A stretch of DNA of 64,000 nucleotides from Rhodoferax sp. OV413 (GTDB lineage: Bacteria; Pseudomonadota; Gammaproteobacteria; Burkholderiales; Burkholderiaceae_C), in the NCBI GenBank assembly GCA_945861785.1, contig CAMAWD010000026.1, positions 1 through 64,000 of the forward strand, written 5' to 3'. Made by a program: the position numbers and the translations under genes. Positions 1 to 8,394 of this stretch are shown piece after piece (position 1 is the stretch's first letter; each line of letters starts with the position of its first letter). The notes beneath the pieces are model-generated. The model saw nothing but the letters and a program-made list of their open reading frames with translations, was not told where the DNA came from and did not search any database.

Positions 1-120
1 TGAACGCAGTGAGTTCTGCGGCCCGACCCTCGGGCGAGCACCACAGGGCAGTCGGCGCGTTCAGCGCCCGACCGCTCCAGTATGAGCCCCCGCCGGGCTG
101 CGCCTGCCGCGACGCGCGCC

Positions 121-150
121 AACGCCAACGCCAACGCCAACGCCAACGCA
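121..150. repeat. AACGCC hexanucleotide tandem repeat
   Basis: Five tandem copies of AACGCC, the last ending in A, lie about 85 bp before the cyclase gene. It is a simple-sequence tract that may vary in copy number by slippage. The rest of bases 1-234 shows no supportable gene. Confidence 0.8.
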
Positions 151-234
151 GACCAGGTAACGACCGTCCGCAATGCGCCGAAAGCGGACCTTCCAACCCG
201 CACCGGGCCAGCACCATCTGGTGCGTGAGGCAAG

Positions 235-1773
235 ATGACCATGTCCATCTCCAGCCGGCTGTTTGCCATCCTCTTGCTCGGAAACCTGGGCGGTGCGCTG
301 CTGACTTTTGGTTATTTCCGCTTCCTGGACCCGGCGGCGCTGGCTGGCGCGGGGCCACCGGGTTATTACGAAGCCTTGTATTTCGTGCTCGCGTTCTCCC
401 TGCTGTTCCTGGTTGGACGCACCGTTGCAGCGCGCTGGGCCAGCCCGGTCATCCGGCTCACAGGCGTTTTTCCGACGGGTCCGGAGGGGGCCGAGCTGCG
501 CCGTCGCGCACTGCTGCTGCCGGCATTCTTCGCGGTGTTGACCTTCTCCGGTTGGTTGACTTCGGCATTGGTATGGGGCGTCGGCTGGCCGCTGTTGGCC
601 GGCAATTTCAAGTTGCTTGGTGCTGTGCGACAGAGTTTCGGCATCATCTTCGTGTCGGGTACGCTGGTGTCGGTGTTCATTTTTCTGGCCACCGAGCGCA
701 TATGGCGCAAGCGGCTGCCGGCGCTGTTTCCCGATGGCGACCTCGAAGCCACCGGGGCTCCCCGGCTCCGGGTGCGCCACCGCCTGGTGCTGCTGTTCCT
801 CCTGATGAGTGTGCTGCCCATGGCCGTGCTGTCGGTCGCTTCATGGGTCCGGCTCAGCGCCATGCTCGGTGCAGATGCGCAATCCCACACCGCGATCATC
901 CGCAACCTCGTGCTGGTACAGGGCGTGCTGGTCGGCGCCGGCCTGCTGGTGGCGTTTCGGCTCGCTGGTTACATTGCCAGCAGTGTGGCAAGCCCGCTGC
1001 GCCAGTTGCAGGACGCCATGCACGCGGTCGCGCAAGGCCGGCTCGACGTCTCCTGCCCGGTGGTGTCCAACGACGAACTCGGTGCGGTCAGTGAGGGCTT
1101 CAACCGCATGGTGGCAGGCCTGAGGGAGCGGGAAACCATCCGCGAGACTTTCGGCCGGTACGTGAGCCCGCAGGTGCGTGACGAAATCCTGTCCGGTCGC
1201 ACCGCACCCCTGGACGGGCAGCGCGAGGTCACCATCCTGTTTGCCGATCTGCGCGACTTCACAGCCTGGGTCGAGACCAGCCCGGCCGGCGAAGTCGTGG
1301 CCGGGCTGAATGCCTATTTCACCGAGATGGATGCAGCGGTACGCGCGCATGGCGGGCTGATCCTTCAGTTCATCGGCGACGAAATCGAGGCCGTGTTCGG
1401 TGCGCCACTGGCCGACCCGCAGCACGCCGATCGGGCCGTGGCCGCGGCGCTCGAGATGCAGGCACGCCTCGAGGCCTGGAACACCACCCGCCGGGCACTG
1501 GGGCAACACACGCTGCGCCATGGCATCGGCATCCACTCTGGCACCGTGGTGGCCGGCAATATCGGCAGCCAGCAGCGCATGTCGTACGCGCTGGTGGGCG
1601 ATGCGGTGAACGTGGCATCGCGCATCGAATCGCTCAACAAGCAGTTTGCGTCGGAGATCCTGGTCAGCGGCGCGACGCGCGCGTTGCTGCAGCAGCCAGC
1701 AGCGCTCACCCGGATGACAACCATGCGGGTCAAGGGCCGATCGGCCGAAGTCGAGGTTTTCAGGCTCGCTTAG
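235..1773 (+). CDS. Membrane-bound class III adenylate/guanylate cyclase with HAMP domain
   Basis: The 512-residue protein has an N-terminal half with about six hydrophobic segments (roughly residues 10-28, 43-65, 92-125, 135-158, 182-205, 225-250), then a HAMP linker (about 250-300) and a C-terminal class III cyclase domain (about 330-500). Visible catalytic elements are the first metal aspartate in ILFADLRDF, the second in FIGDEIEAVFG, and the Asn/Arg pair in DAVNVASRIESL. It should make cAMP or cGMP from ATP/GTP at the inner membrane in response to a signal sensed by the membrane part. Base specificity cannot be decided by eye. Two ATGs (235 and 241) are possible starts. It is a single gene, convergent with the lipoprotein gene 18 bp downstream. 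Confidence 0.88.
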   Translation: MTMSISSRLFAILLLGNLGGALLTFGYFRFLDPAALAGAGPPGYYEALYFVLAFSLLFLVGRTVAARWASPVIRLTGVFPTGPEGAELRRRALLLPAFFAVLTFSGWLTSALVWGVGWPLLAGNFKLLGAVRQSFGIIFVSGTLVSVFIFLATERIWRKRLPALFPDGDLEATGAPRLRVRHRLVLLFLLMSVLPMAVLSVASWVRLSAMLGADAQSHTAIIRNLVLVQGVLVGAGLLVAFRLAGYIASSVASPLRQLQDAMHAVAQGRLDVSCPVVSNDELGAVSEGFNRMVAGLRERETIRETFGRYVSPQVRDEILSGRTAPLDGQREVTILFADLRDFTAWVETSPAGEVVAGLNAYFTEMDAAVRAHGGLILQFIGDEIEAVFGAPLADPQHADRAVAAALEMQARLEAWNTTRRALGQHTLRHGIGIHSGTVVAGNIGSQQRMSYALVGDAVNVASRIESLNKQFASEILVSGATRALLQQPAALTRMTTMRVKGRSAEVEVFRLA

Positions 1774-1791
1774 GGCGCCAGGACGAGCCGG

Positions 1792-2292
1792 TCAAGGGGC
1801 GGGCAGCATGCGCCCGACCGGCACACCCAGATAGGCAGCGGCCATGTCCGGCGCCAGCCCATAGGTGAGCGCGTAGTGGGTGTTGCCGGCCTGGGCGCGG
1901 CCCGTTCCGCGCAGCGGGCTGAGCACCTGAAAGGGTATCGAGACCGCCTGGCCATCGCTGCATGAGAGACTCGCCACACCCGCACTGGTGGCCGTCAGGC
2001 GCATTTCGCCGAAACAGGCGAGACCGGGGGCATCGGCGCTTTGCACGTGCAGCGTGCCTTCTCGCGCCCGTGTGAAACTGGCAGTACCCTGCATCAATCG
2101 GCCCGCCACTACAACTGCGGCAGGCGCGTGCGACGCAAACACGGCCAATGCGGCTTCATCGACGGTAGTGCAGGCCGAAATGGCGAGCGCCGCCCCTGCC
2201 AGCAGGCCGAAGTTGGCAGTCGTGCGTGCGCCTGACACACAGCCGGCGGCGGACAGGCGAGAGGGCAAGGAGGAGTGGCGCAAGGAATCCAT
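1792..2292 (-). CDS. Putative outer-membrane lipoprotein of unknown function
   Basis: I do not recognise the family. From the ATG at 2292 the protein is 166 residues. A hydrophobic stretch (FGLLAGAALAISAC) ends in a lipobox-like ISAC, so the mature part would start at that cysteine. The rest is alanine/glycine rich and predicted mostly beta/loop, with two further cysteines. The start is uncertain: an upstream GTG at 2325 is in frame, and neither start has an obvious Shine-Dalgarno. The gene lies 133 bp beyond the stop of the GGDEF/EAL gene on the same strand and could be read from it. The lipoprotein call rests only on the N-terminus. Confidence 0.55.
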   Translation of the reverse strand: MDSLRHSSLPSRLSAAGCVSGARTTANFGLLAGAALAISACTTVDEAALAVFASHAPAAVVVAGRLMQGTASFTRAREGTLHVQSADAPGLACFGEMRLTATSAGVASLSCSDGQAVSIPFQVLSPLRGTGRAQAGNTHYALTYGLAPDMAAAYLGVPVGRMLPAP

Positions 2293-2425
2293 GGTGCGTG
2301 GATGCATGCTACTGTGGCCAAGCACAACCCAAAGCCGCTAGAAAGCCGCCTTTGCGGCGCAATTCAACGCATCGGCGGCCATGCCGCCCATCCCTTCGCA
2401 GCGCATCGCAAAAGGGCGCCGAAGC

Positions 2426-4570
2426 CTACGCCGCGCCCGCCTCCATCGCGTCCATCACCCAATGGCGTGCCAGCAGGGCCGGAACGCCCTGTGCGTCGAC
2501 TGGCCGGCTGAAATAGAAGCCTTGCAGGCTGCCACAGTCCATCGCCTTGAGTGCCTGCGCCTGCTCGAAGTTCTCGACACCTTCCGCCGTCACGGCAAGA
2601 CCGAGGCTGTCGGCCATGACAAGAATGGCGCGTACGATCGCCCGGTCGTCCGCATTGCCGGGCAATCCGGTCACAAAACTGCGGTCCACCTTGAGGGCAT
2701 TCAGGGGCATGCGCTTGAGGTAGCTCAGCGACGAATACCCGGTACCGAAATCATCCAGCGCGATGCGCACGCCATCGGCGCGAAAGGCGTTCAATGTCAG
2801 CATCGTCGCATCGGTGTCGGCCATCACCGCCTCTTCGGTCAATTCGAGCTCCAGCAAGCCTGGCGCCAGGCCGCCCTTTGCCAGCGCGTCGCGCACGATT
2901 GCCACCAGTTCAGGATCCTTGAATTGCAGCGGCGACAGGTTGACCGCCAGCCGCACCGACCGTCCATCGAGCTGCCAGCGTGACGCTTGCGCACACGCAG
3001 TTCGCAGCACCCATTGGCCGATGTCGAGTATCAGGCCGCTGCGCTCTGCCACCGCCATGAACTCGACCGGCGGGACCATGCCATGCCCTGGCCGCGCCCA
3101 TCGAACCAGCGCCTCCATCGTGTGGACGCGCCCACTCTTTGCATCCAGCAAAGGCTGGTAGACCAGACTGAACTCGCCACGCTGCAAGGCCAGTCGCATG
3201 TCGCCGTCGAGCTCCATACGCTGGACCGCCACCTTGGTCAGCGCAGAACTGTAGAACTGAAAGTTGTCGCGGCCCGAATCCTTGGCGTGGTACATCGCGG
3301 TGTCGGCATGTTCGAGCAGCATCGCGGCGTCAACGCCGTCGTCCGGGTACAGGGCAATGCCGATGCTGGCGGTCAACAACAGGTCGCCGCCGTCGATGGC
3401 ATAGGGTCGACGCATAAGATCCAGAATCCGCCGCGACACCACAAGCGCGTCCTCCGGCCCGTTGAGGTCGAGGATCAGGGCGGTGAACTCGTCGCCGCCC
3501 AATCGCGCAAATTCGACTTCGGACCCCGGTTCGGTGCCACGCGGTTCCAGCTCTGCGGGGCGCGACACCAGGTCCGCCGGGCGTACGCCGCGTCGCAGCC
3601 GATTGGCTGCGCGCTGCAGTATCTGGTCGCCCACGCCATGACCGAAGGTGTCGTTGATGTGTTTGAATCCGTCAAGATCCATGAAAAGGACGCCCAGACG
3701 GGTGCCACTGTGCAGGGCCCGTTTGATTTCCCGGTCTACCCGTTGCAGGAAGGACTGGCGGTTCGGCAGGCGGGTCAGGCCGTCGAAATAGGCCAGCCGC
3801 AGGATCTTCTTCTCGGCCTCCTTGCGTTCCGTGATGTCGCGCGACAGCACAATGAAACGCGGCTCCCCGCTTTCCTGGGTCGCCTTTCGCGACACTGACA
3901 ACTCGAACCAGAACGTCCCGTGCGGGAGGTTGAGTTCAAACTGCTTGCCAATGGACGACCCTTTTTCATGCGCCTCGTGCAATGCCGCCAGGCAAGTGTG
4001 TGCGGCCTCGGGCGGCATGACTTCTTCGACGGTGCGCCCGAGCAGATGCTCCAACGGCACCGCCAGCAGCTCCAAGCGCGGTGAATGGCACTGGAGATGG
4101 CGGCCCTGCAGGTCCATCTCGAACAGGAGATCCGGTAGGGCTTGCAGGATCGCGGCATTGCGGGCCTGTTCGGCGTCCAGATCGATCCGGGCCTGGTAAG
4201 CACGCAACACGTACTTGACGCGGTGCCCGATCAGGGCCAAGTTGATTGGTTTGGAGATGAAATCGGTGGCGCCGCTGTGGTAAGCGTGCTCGACAGAGCC
4301 GACATCGTCAATGCCCGTCACCATCAGGATCGGCAGCATCTGGCCGGCTCCGGCGCGCATGGTCGCGCAAACTTCGAAACCGCTCATGTCGGGCATGTCG
4401 GCATCCAGCATCACCATGTCGAACCGGGCGGCGCCAAACAGTTGCAGGGAGTCCCGGCCGTCACTCGCCAGGACGACGGAGAAACCGGCCTTGTGCAGGG
4501 CCGCTCGCATCAATACCCGTGCGCCTGCGTCGGCGTCGACGACCAGGATCTTCGCTGGGCGAACCGTCAT
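2426..4570 (-). CDS. REC-PAS-GGDEF-EAL response regulator (cyclic di-GMP turnover)
   Basis: The 714-residue protein has a receiver domain (about 7-120, phospho-acceptor in VMLDADMPDMSG), a PAS domain (about 140-260), a diguanylate cyclase domain with intact LGGDEF, and a phosphodiesterase domain with intact MEALVRW, LTEEAV, DDFGTGYSS and TAEGVE. Both enzymatic signatures look complete, so the protein could make or break c-di-GMP, switched by phosphorylation. An in-frame extension to 4651 exists, but ATG 4570 is preferred because it overlaps the stop of the upstream Hpt reading frame as ATGA, which suggests translational coupling, and the receiver domain begins right after it. Confidence 0.9.
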   Translation of the reverse strand: MTVRPAKILVVDADAGARVLMRAALHKAGFSVVLASDGRDSLQLFGAARFDMVMLDADMPDMSGFEVCATMRAGAGQMLPILMVTGIDDVGSVEHAYHSGATDFISKPINLALIGHRVKYVLRAYQARIDLDAEQARNAAILQALPDLLFEMDLQGRHLQCHSPRLELLAVPLEHLLGRTVEEVMPPEAAHTCLAALHEAHEKGSSIGKQFELNLPHGTFWFELSVSRKATQESGEPRFIVLSRDITERKEAEKKILRLAYFDGLTRLPNRQSFLQRVDREIKRALHSGTRLGVLFMDLDGFKHINDTFGHGVGDQILQRAANRLRRGVRPADLVSRPAELEPRGTEPGSEVEFARLGGDEFTALILDLNGPEDALVVSRRILDLMRRPYAIDGGDLLLTASIGIALYPDDGVDAAMLLEHADTAMYHAKDSGRDNFQFYSSALTKVAVQRMELDGDMRLALQRGEFSLVYQPLLDAKSGRVHTMEALVRWARPGHGMVPPVEFMAVAERSGLILDIGQWVLRTACAQASRWQLDGRSVRLAVNLSPLQFKDPELVAIVRDALAKGGLAPGLLELELTEEAVMADTDATMLTLNAFRADGVRIALDDFGTGYSSLSYLKRMPLNALKVDRSFVTGLPGNADDRAIVRAILVMADSLGLAVTAEGVENFEQAQALKAMDCGSLQGFYFSRPVDAQGVPALLARHWVMDAMEAGAA

Positions 4571-4782
4571 GGCATTTCCCTTTGCATGTCGTCGTGCATC
4601 TCCTGCAGCTGCGCCACGGCGCGATCGTGTTCCATACGCACGTGCTCGCATCCGCCTCGGACCGCGTCCATGCGGCCCTCGCGCGCCAGTGCCTCAAGCT
4701 CACGGTAACACGCCCAGAGGGTTTCGGCGCCGACGTTCGCCGCACGCGACTTCAATCCATGGGCCGCACGGCCCATCGCCAT
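4567..4782 (-). pseudogene. Histidine phosphotransfer (Hpt) domain fragment
   Basis: This 71-codon stretch reads AAHGLKSRAANVGA followed by amphipathic helices, the second half of an Hpt domain with its phospho-accepting histidine. The first helices are missing in this frame, and a stop codon lies in frame just upstream at 4849-4851. In another frame the preceding bases read EHVDFLQSLLARN, as the missing helix should, so a frameshift near position 4800 is likely. Its stop overlaps the start of the REC-GGDEF-EAL gene. In the intact state the pair would form a phosphorelay. The 414 bp from 4783 to 5196 contain nothing else I can support. Confidence 0.5.
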
Positions 4783-5196
4783 GGCGTCGTGCGGCCCGCC
4801 ATGGGCACCACGTTCCGGGCCAGGAGGCTTTGCAGGAAGTCGACGTGTTCACCAATGGCCCGCGGCCTCGGTGTCGGTCGGGCCTTCTGTGGGCATCGCG
4901 AGACGCGCTGGCCTGATGCAGCAAAGAAATTGCTTCATCGGTGGCTGCTGGGTCCTGTCTGTCGCCGGACAAGTTCGCACAACCAGGCCTTTCGCCAGGC
5001 GCCTGAGCGTCGTTTGCAACAATGCATGCACCGACACCAAGCCTTGATAATCCAGGTTCTGGCACAAGTTGGGGTAAGTGCGATTCGCCACCGCGTGTTG
5101 CCCGGCGCCAGGCGCAACCATCGCCACCGGACGCCATGACCAAGCTGCCGAGCGTTGTTGTACAGGCCCACGTCCTTTTCACTTCTTCCTGCCCAC

Positions 5197-5835
5197 ATGC
5201 TGCACTACAAGACCATCCCCGTCACCCCGTTCCAGCAAAACTGCTCGCTGGTCTGGGACGACGCGACCATGACAGCCGCACTGATCGACCCGGGCGGAGA
5301 CCTCGACCGCCTGCGCCACGCCGCGCAAACCCTGAAGGTGACGGTCACGCAGATCTGGCTCACCCACGCGCACATCGACCATGCTGGCGGCACGGCGGAA
5401 CTGGCGCGGGAGTTGCAGATCCCGGTCATCGGGCCGCACCCGGCCGACCAGTTCTGGATCGATGCGCTGGCCGAGCAGGGGAAAATGTTCGGCCTTCCCC
5501 ATGCTGAAGGGTTCACACCGACCCGCTGGCTCGCCGACGGCGACAGCGTTAAGCTGGGCAACTACAACTTGCAGGTGCGCCACTGCCCGGGCCACACTCC
5601 CGGCCACGTGGTGTTCCATTCGCCCGACCTGAAGCGCGCCTTCGTGGGCGATGTGCTGTTTGCCGGCAGCATCGGGCGAACCGATTTTCCGCAGGGAGAC
5701 CATGACACGCTCATCACCAGCATCACCGGGCGGCTGTGGCCCATGGGCGACGACACGGTGTTCATCCCCGGCCACGGCCCCGAAAGCAGCTTCGGGCAGG
5801 AGCGGCGCAGCAACCCCTATGTCGCGGGTACATGA
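5197..5835 (+). CDS. MBL-fold metallo-hydrolase, glyoxalase II-like (YcbL type)
   Basis: The 212-residue protein has the metallo-beta-lactamase signature THAHIDHAGG (residues 56-65) and further metal ligands in CPGHTPGH, FVGDVLF and PGHGP near the C-terminus. Length and motifs match the short glyoxalase-II-like hydrolases of the YcbL group, which bind two zinc/iron ions and hydrolyse thioesters such as S-lactoylglutathione. True substrate is not certain. The ATG at 5197 is chosen because the conserved sequence (MLHYKTIPVTPFQQNC) begins there; the frame is open for 14 further codons upstream. Confidence 0.88.
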   Translation: MLHYKTIPVTPFQQNCSLVWDDATMTAALIDPGGDLDRLRHAAQTLKVTVTQIWLTHAHIDHAGGTAELARELQIPVIGPHPADQFWIDALAEQGKMFGLPHAEGFTPTRWLADGDSVKLGNYNLQVRHCPGHTPGHVVFHSPDLKRAFVGDVLFAGSIGRTDFPQGDHDTLITSITGRLWPMGDDTVFIPGHGPESSFGQERRSNPYVAGT

Positions 5836-5881
5836 CGTGGCCGACCATGCCATTGGTCTGAAACTTGTGGGTGACACTGAC

Positions 5882-6769
5882 ATGCTTCAAACCCCATCCG
5901 TTCATGGCCGCGCCGCTGGCCCCTGTTCCCCACCCTCCGCGCAGTTGCAGGCGGTGGTTCAGACCACACTGGCTTGCGGCGCACACTCTTCGCGCAACCG
6001 CCGCCAGGCCCAGGAGCTGGTCTGGCAATGGGTTGGTGCCAAGTGGCCACGCCTGTTGCCTTCGCCGCGCGACATGGAGCAGACGCATTTCGAGCGCGAC
6101 ATGCACGACCAAGCGCTGCGGGTCACCACGTCCAGGGACGGCCAAACCTGGGCCCTGGCGGTGATGCACAGCGAGAAGCGCACCCAGCGCCTGTGGGCCA
6201 CCCGGGCCGAGGTCACCGACACCGGCCACGCCGACCTGCTGGGCGTTCAGACCGCCTGCTCGGAGGTCGCCCACGCACCACTCGTGGTGGCACCACCACG
6301 CCTGCTGGGGACCTGGGTCGACCAGATGGCATTGGATGACGGGGGTTATGCGGTTCTGGGCGAGCCGCGCGAGTTGCGCGAACTGTCCCAACTCGCGGCC
6401 TTCTGCACCCATGTCCTGTCGGAGCAACGCAAGCTGCCGATCATTGCGTTGACACACAAAGCCATGTCGCGCCATTTCGGAGTCGACCCGGGCGGCCTGG
6501 CACTGGCCGTCCGTGGCCTGGCCCACGTGGCCTGCCTGTCGCCCGAGGTGGCCGCCGCCGTGCCCGCTGCGCTCGGCCCCGGCTCCGGTCTGGTGCATGG
6601 CACAGCGCGCATATTCGCGCCGGGCTTTCACGACCGTTCGCCCCATGAGCGGCATCCGCTGCTGCGGGACAAACGCGCCGCCGGCGCCGAGCCGGGCGAA
6701 GACCCGGGTTCGTTTCGCCGCATACTGGTGCGCCATGTGTGCGCGATGGGCGTGAACGCGGCTGGCTGA
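5882..6769 (+). CDS. Hypothetical protein, 295 residues
   Basis: I do not recognise a named domain. The protein is soluble, has no signal peptide, and is rich in Ala, Leu, Arg and His. Its frame is open over its full length with coding-like third-position GC bias. It carries regular hydrophobic segments such as RKLPIIALTHKAMSRHFG and GGLALAVRGLAHVACLS. It resembles the N-terminal part of longer uncharacterised proteins and may be truncated at the C-terminus. Start at 5882 is the first ATG clear of the MBL gene (46 bp after its stop); a later start is possible. Confidence 0.5.
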   Translation: MLQTPSVHGRAAGPCSPPSAQLQAVVQTTLACGAHSSRNRRQAQELVWQWVGAKWPRLLPSPRDMEQTHFERDMHDQALRVTTSRDGQTWALAVMHSEKRTQRLWATRAEVTDTGHADLLGVQTACSEVAHAPLVVAPPRLLGTWVDQMALDDGGYAVLGEPRELRELSQLAAFCTHVLSEQRKLPIIALTHKAMSRHFGVDPGGLALAVRGLAHVACLSPEVAAAVPAALGPGSGLVHGTARIFAPGFHDRSPHERHPLLRDKRAAGAEPGEDPGSFRRILVRHVCAMGVNAAG

Positions 6770-6830
6770 CAAAACGACCTGGCCCACTGCACCTTCCGCC
6801 TCCCCCTGACAGCGGCGGCCCCTTGGCGAT

Positions 6831-6852
6831 GCCTGCCAATGTGTCGGCAGGC
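6831..6852. terminator. Hairpin between convergent genes
   Basis: GCCTGCC, an 8-nt loop and GGCAGGC form a 7-bp perfect stem between the convergent ends of the hypothetical gene and the GDT1-type transporter gene. There is no good T-run on either side, so it is only a possible transcription end structure. Confidence 0.35.
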
Positions 6853-6895
6853 CCCGGTTTGGCGCAAACGGCACAATGACAGGCACTGCAAGGAG

Positions 6896-7474
6896 TCAGA
6901 ACCCCAGTCTGGCGCCGGCACCCAGCAGCGTGGCCACACCGAGCAGCGCGAACAGCGTTGCGGCGATGCCATGCACCAGCTTCATCGGGATCTTCGCCGC
7001 CATGTGTTCACCGACAAACACGGCAGGCACATCGGCGATCAGCATGCCCAGGGTGGTTCCTATGACCACGACCAACGGGCTGCCGTAGTGGGCTGCCATG
7101 GCGATGGTGGCGATCTGCGTCTTGTCGCCCATCTCGGCCAGGAAGAAGGTGATGAAGGTGGCACCGAACACGCCCAGCTTGTGGGCCGCCCGGGTCTCCT
7201 CGTCCTCGATCTTGTCGGGGATCATGGTCCAGATTGCCATGCCTATGAACGAAGCGCCGAGGATCCAGCGCAACACCTCCGGGCTGACGGTGGTGGTGAT
7301 CCACGCGCCCAGCGCACCGGCCAGTCCATGGTTGATCACGGTCGCGCACAGGATGCCGGCAATGATGGGAATTGGTTTCTTGAAACGTGCCGCCAGGATG
7401 AAAGCGAGCAGTTGGGTCTTGTCACCGATTTCGGCCAGGGCGACGACCCCGGTCGACATTAATAAAGCTTCCAT
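6896..7474 (-). CDS. GDT1/TMEM165 (UPF0016) family cation transporter
   Basis: The 192-residue, very hydrophobic protein has the two family signatures, ALAEIGDKTQLLAF near the N-terminus and FLAEMGDKTQIATI in the second half. These E-x-G-D-K-T motifs form the ion path in this family of Mn2+/Ca2+ exchangers of the inner membrane; bacterial members (MneA/MntX-like) export manganese. About six transmembrane helices in two repeats are visible. The ATG at 7474 gives the right length, since the first signature begins within 15 residues. It lies 13 bp after the stop of the IclR gene and could be co-transcribed with it. Confidence 0.88.
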   Translation of the reverse strand: MEALLMSTGVVALAEIGDKTQLLAFILAARFKKPIPIIAGILCATVINHGLAGALGAWITTTVSPEVLRWILGASFIGMAIWTMIPDKIEDEETRAAHKLGVFGATFITFFLAEMGDKTQIATIAMAAHYGSPLVVVIGTTLGMLIADVPAVFVGEHMAAKIPMKLVHGIAATLFALLGVATLLGAGARLGF

Positions 7475-7487
7475 GGGTCAGAGCATC

Positions 7488-8294
7488 TCACACCAGTTGC
7501 CGCGCCAACATCTGCAGCTTGGGCGCGATCGCGGTCCGAAGCCAGGCGCGGTCCGGCGGCCGGCCCTGGAAGGAGCAGTTCAGGGCCGCTGGTTCGCCAC
7601 GGTCGATGCGCCCCAAGGGGACGGCGACCGCCTGCACATCGGGGTAGACCTCGCCTACCGACACGCAACTGCCGTAACGGGCGTATTCCTGCAGGTTGCG
7701 CAGCAGTTCGGCATGGTGGCGTTCCCACTCCTGCGGCGCCTTGACGCGCAGCTGGTTGAGCAAGGCCTCGCGTTGCGCAGAGTCGCAGGCCATCAGGCAC
7801 GCACGGCCGATGGCAGTGCCGGCCAGCGAGTGGCTGGTGCCGACGTCCAGCGGCAGGCGGCGCTGGTGGTGGGTCCGGATGGCTTCGATGTAGACGATGT
7901 TGAGGCGGTCGCGAATGCCGATGGACACCGCCCCCCCGGTTTCTTCGGCCAGCTCCAGCATCAGGGGGCGCGCCCTGCGCCGAACGCTGAACAGCTCCAG
8001 CAGCGGGAACCCCAGCGACAACACCGCCGAGCCCAGCCGGTACTTGCCCTGGTGCTCGTCCTGCGCCAGGTAACCCATGGCGACCAGGGTGTAGGTAAGC
8101 CGGGATACGGTCGCGGCGGGGAGGCTGAGGCGCCTGGCGAGGTCCTTGTTGCCCAGCACAGGGTCTGCCGGCGTGAAACAGCGCAGCAGTTCCATGCCGC
8201 GCGCCAGGGTGGTGGCGAACTGGCGGTCGCCCGCGTATTCGGACAGGCTGGCCGGTGCGCGCCGGGCGGGGGAAACAGGCAATTGGTTTGACAT
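7488..8294 (-). CDS. IclR family transcriptional regulator
   Basis: The 268-residue protein has an N-terminal winged helix (LARGMELLRCF, then DLARRLSLPAATVSRLTYTL, about residues 30-90) and a C-terminal IclR effector domain (GTAIGRACLMA, YGSCVSVGEVYPDVQAVAVPLG). It should bind DNA as a dimer or tetramer and respond to a small aromatic or organic acid ligand. ATG 8294 is chosen because the conserved part follows and the promoter region to the divergent carotenoid oxygenase gene is then 100 bp. Its divergent position makes that oxygenase the obvious target, but this is inference. Confidence 0.88.
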   Translation of the reverse strand: MSNQLPVSPARRAPASLSEYAGDRQFATTLARGMELLRCFTPADPVLGNKDLARRLSLPAATVSRLTYTLVAMGYLAQDEHQGKYRLGSAVLSLGFPLLELFSVRRRARPLMLELAEETGGAVSIGIRDRLNIVYIEAIRTHHQRRLPLDVGTSHSLAGTAIGRACLMACDSAQREALLNQLRVKAPQEWERHHAELLRNLQEYARYGSCVSVGEVYPDVQAVAVPLGRIDRGEPAALNCSFQGRPPDRAWLRTAIAPKLQMLARQLV

Positions 8295-8304
8295 ATCGAA
8301 ACAG

Positions 8305-8322
8305 TCACCAATATACCGGTGA
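8305..8322. promoter_or_regulatory. Inverted repeat TCACC-N8-GGTGA, candidate IclR operator
   Basis: An 18-bp dyad lies in the divergent promoter between the IclR gene and the carotenoid oxygenase gene, 11 bp before the IclR start codon. Position and symmetry suit a regulator binding site. The link to this IclR protein is inferred. Confidence 0.4.
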
Positions 8323-8394
8323 TTTCGCGCCGCTTGCTGCGGCTTTTTCCTTAGACTTCGACCCGACGCAAGAAAACCCGTATGCCCCGGAGCC

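Noticed and set aside
9-1094. Plus-strand open frame overlapping the cyclase gene
   Set aside because: Its translation is Arg/Ala/Gly rich without domains; it is a GC-bias shadow of the cyclase gene.
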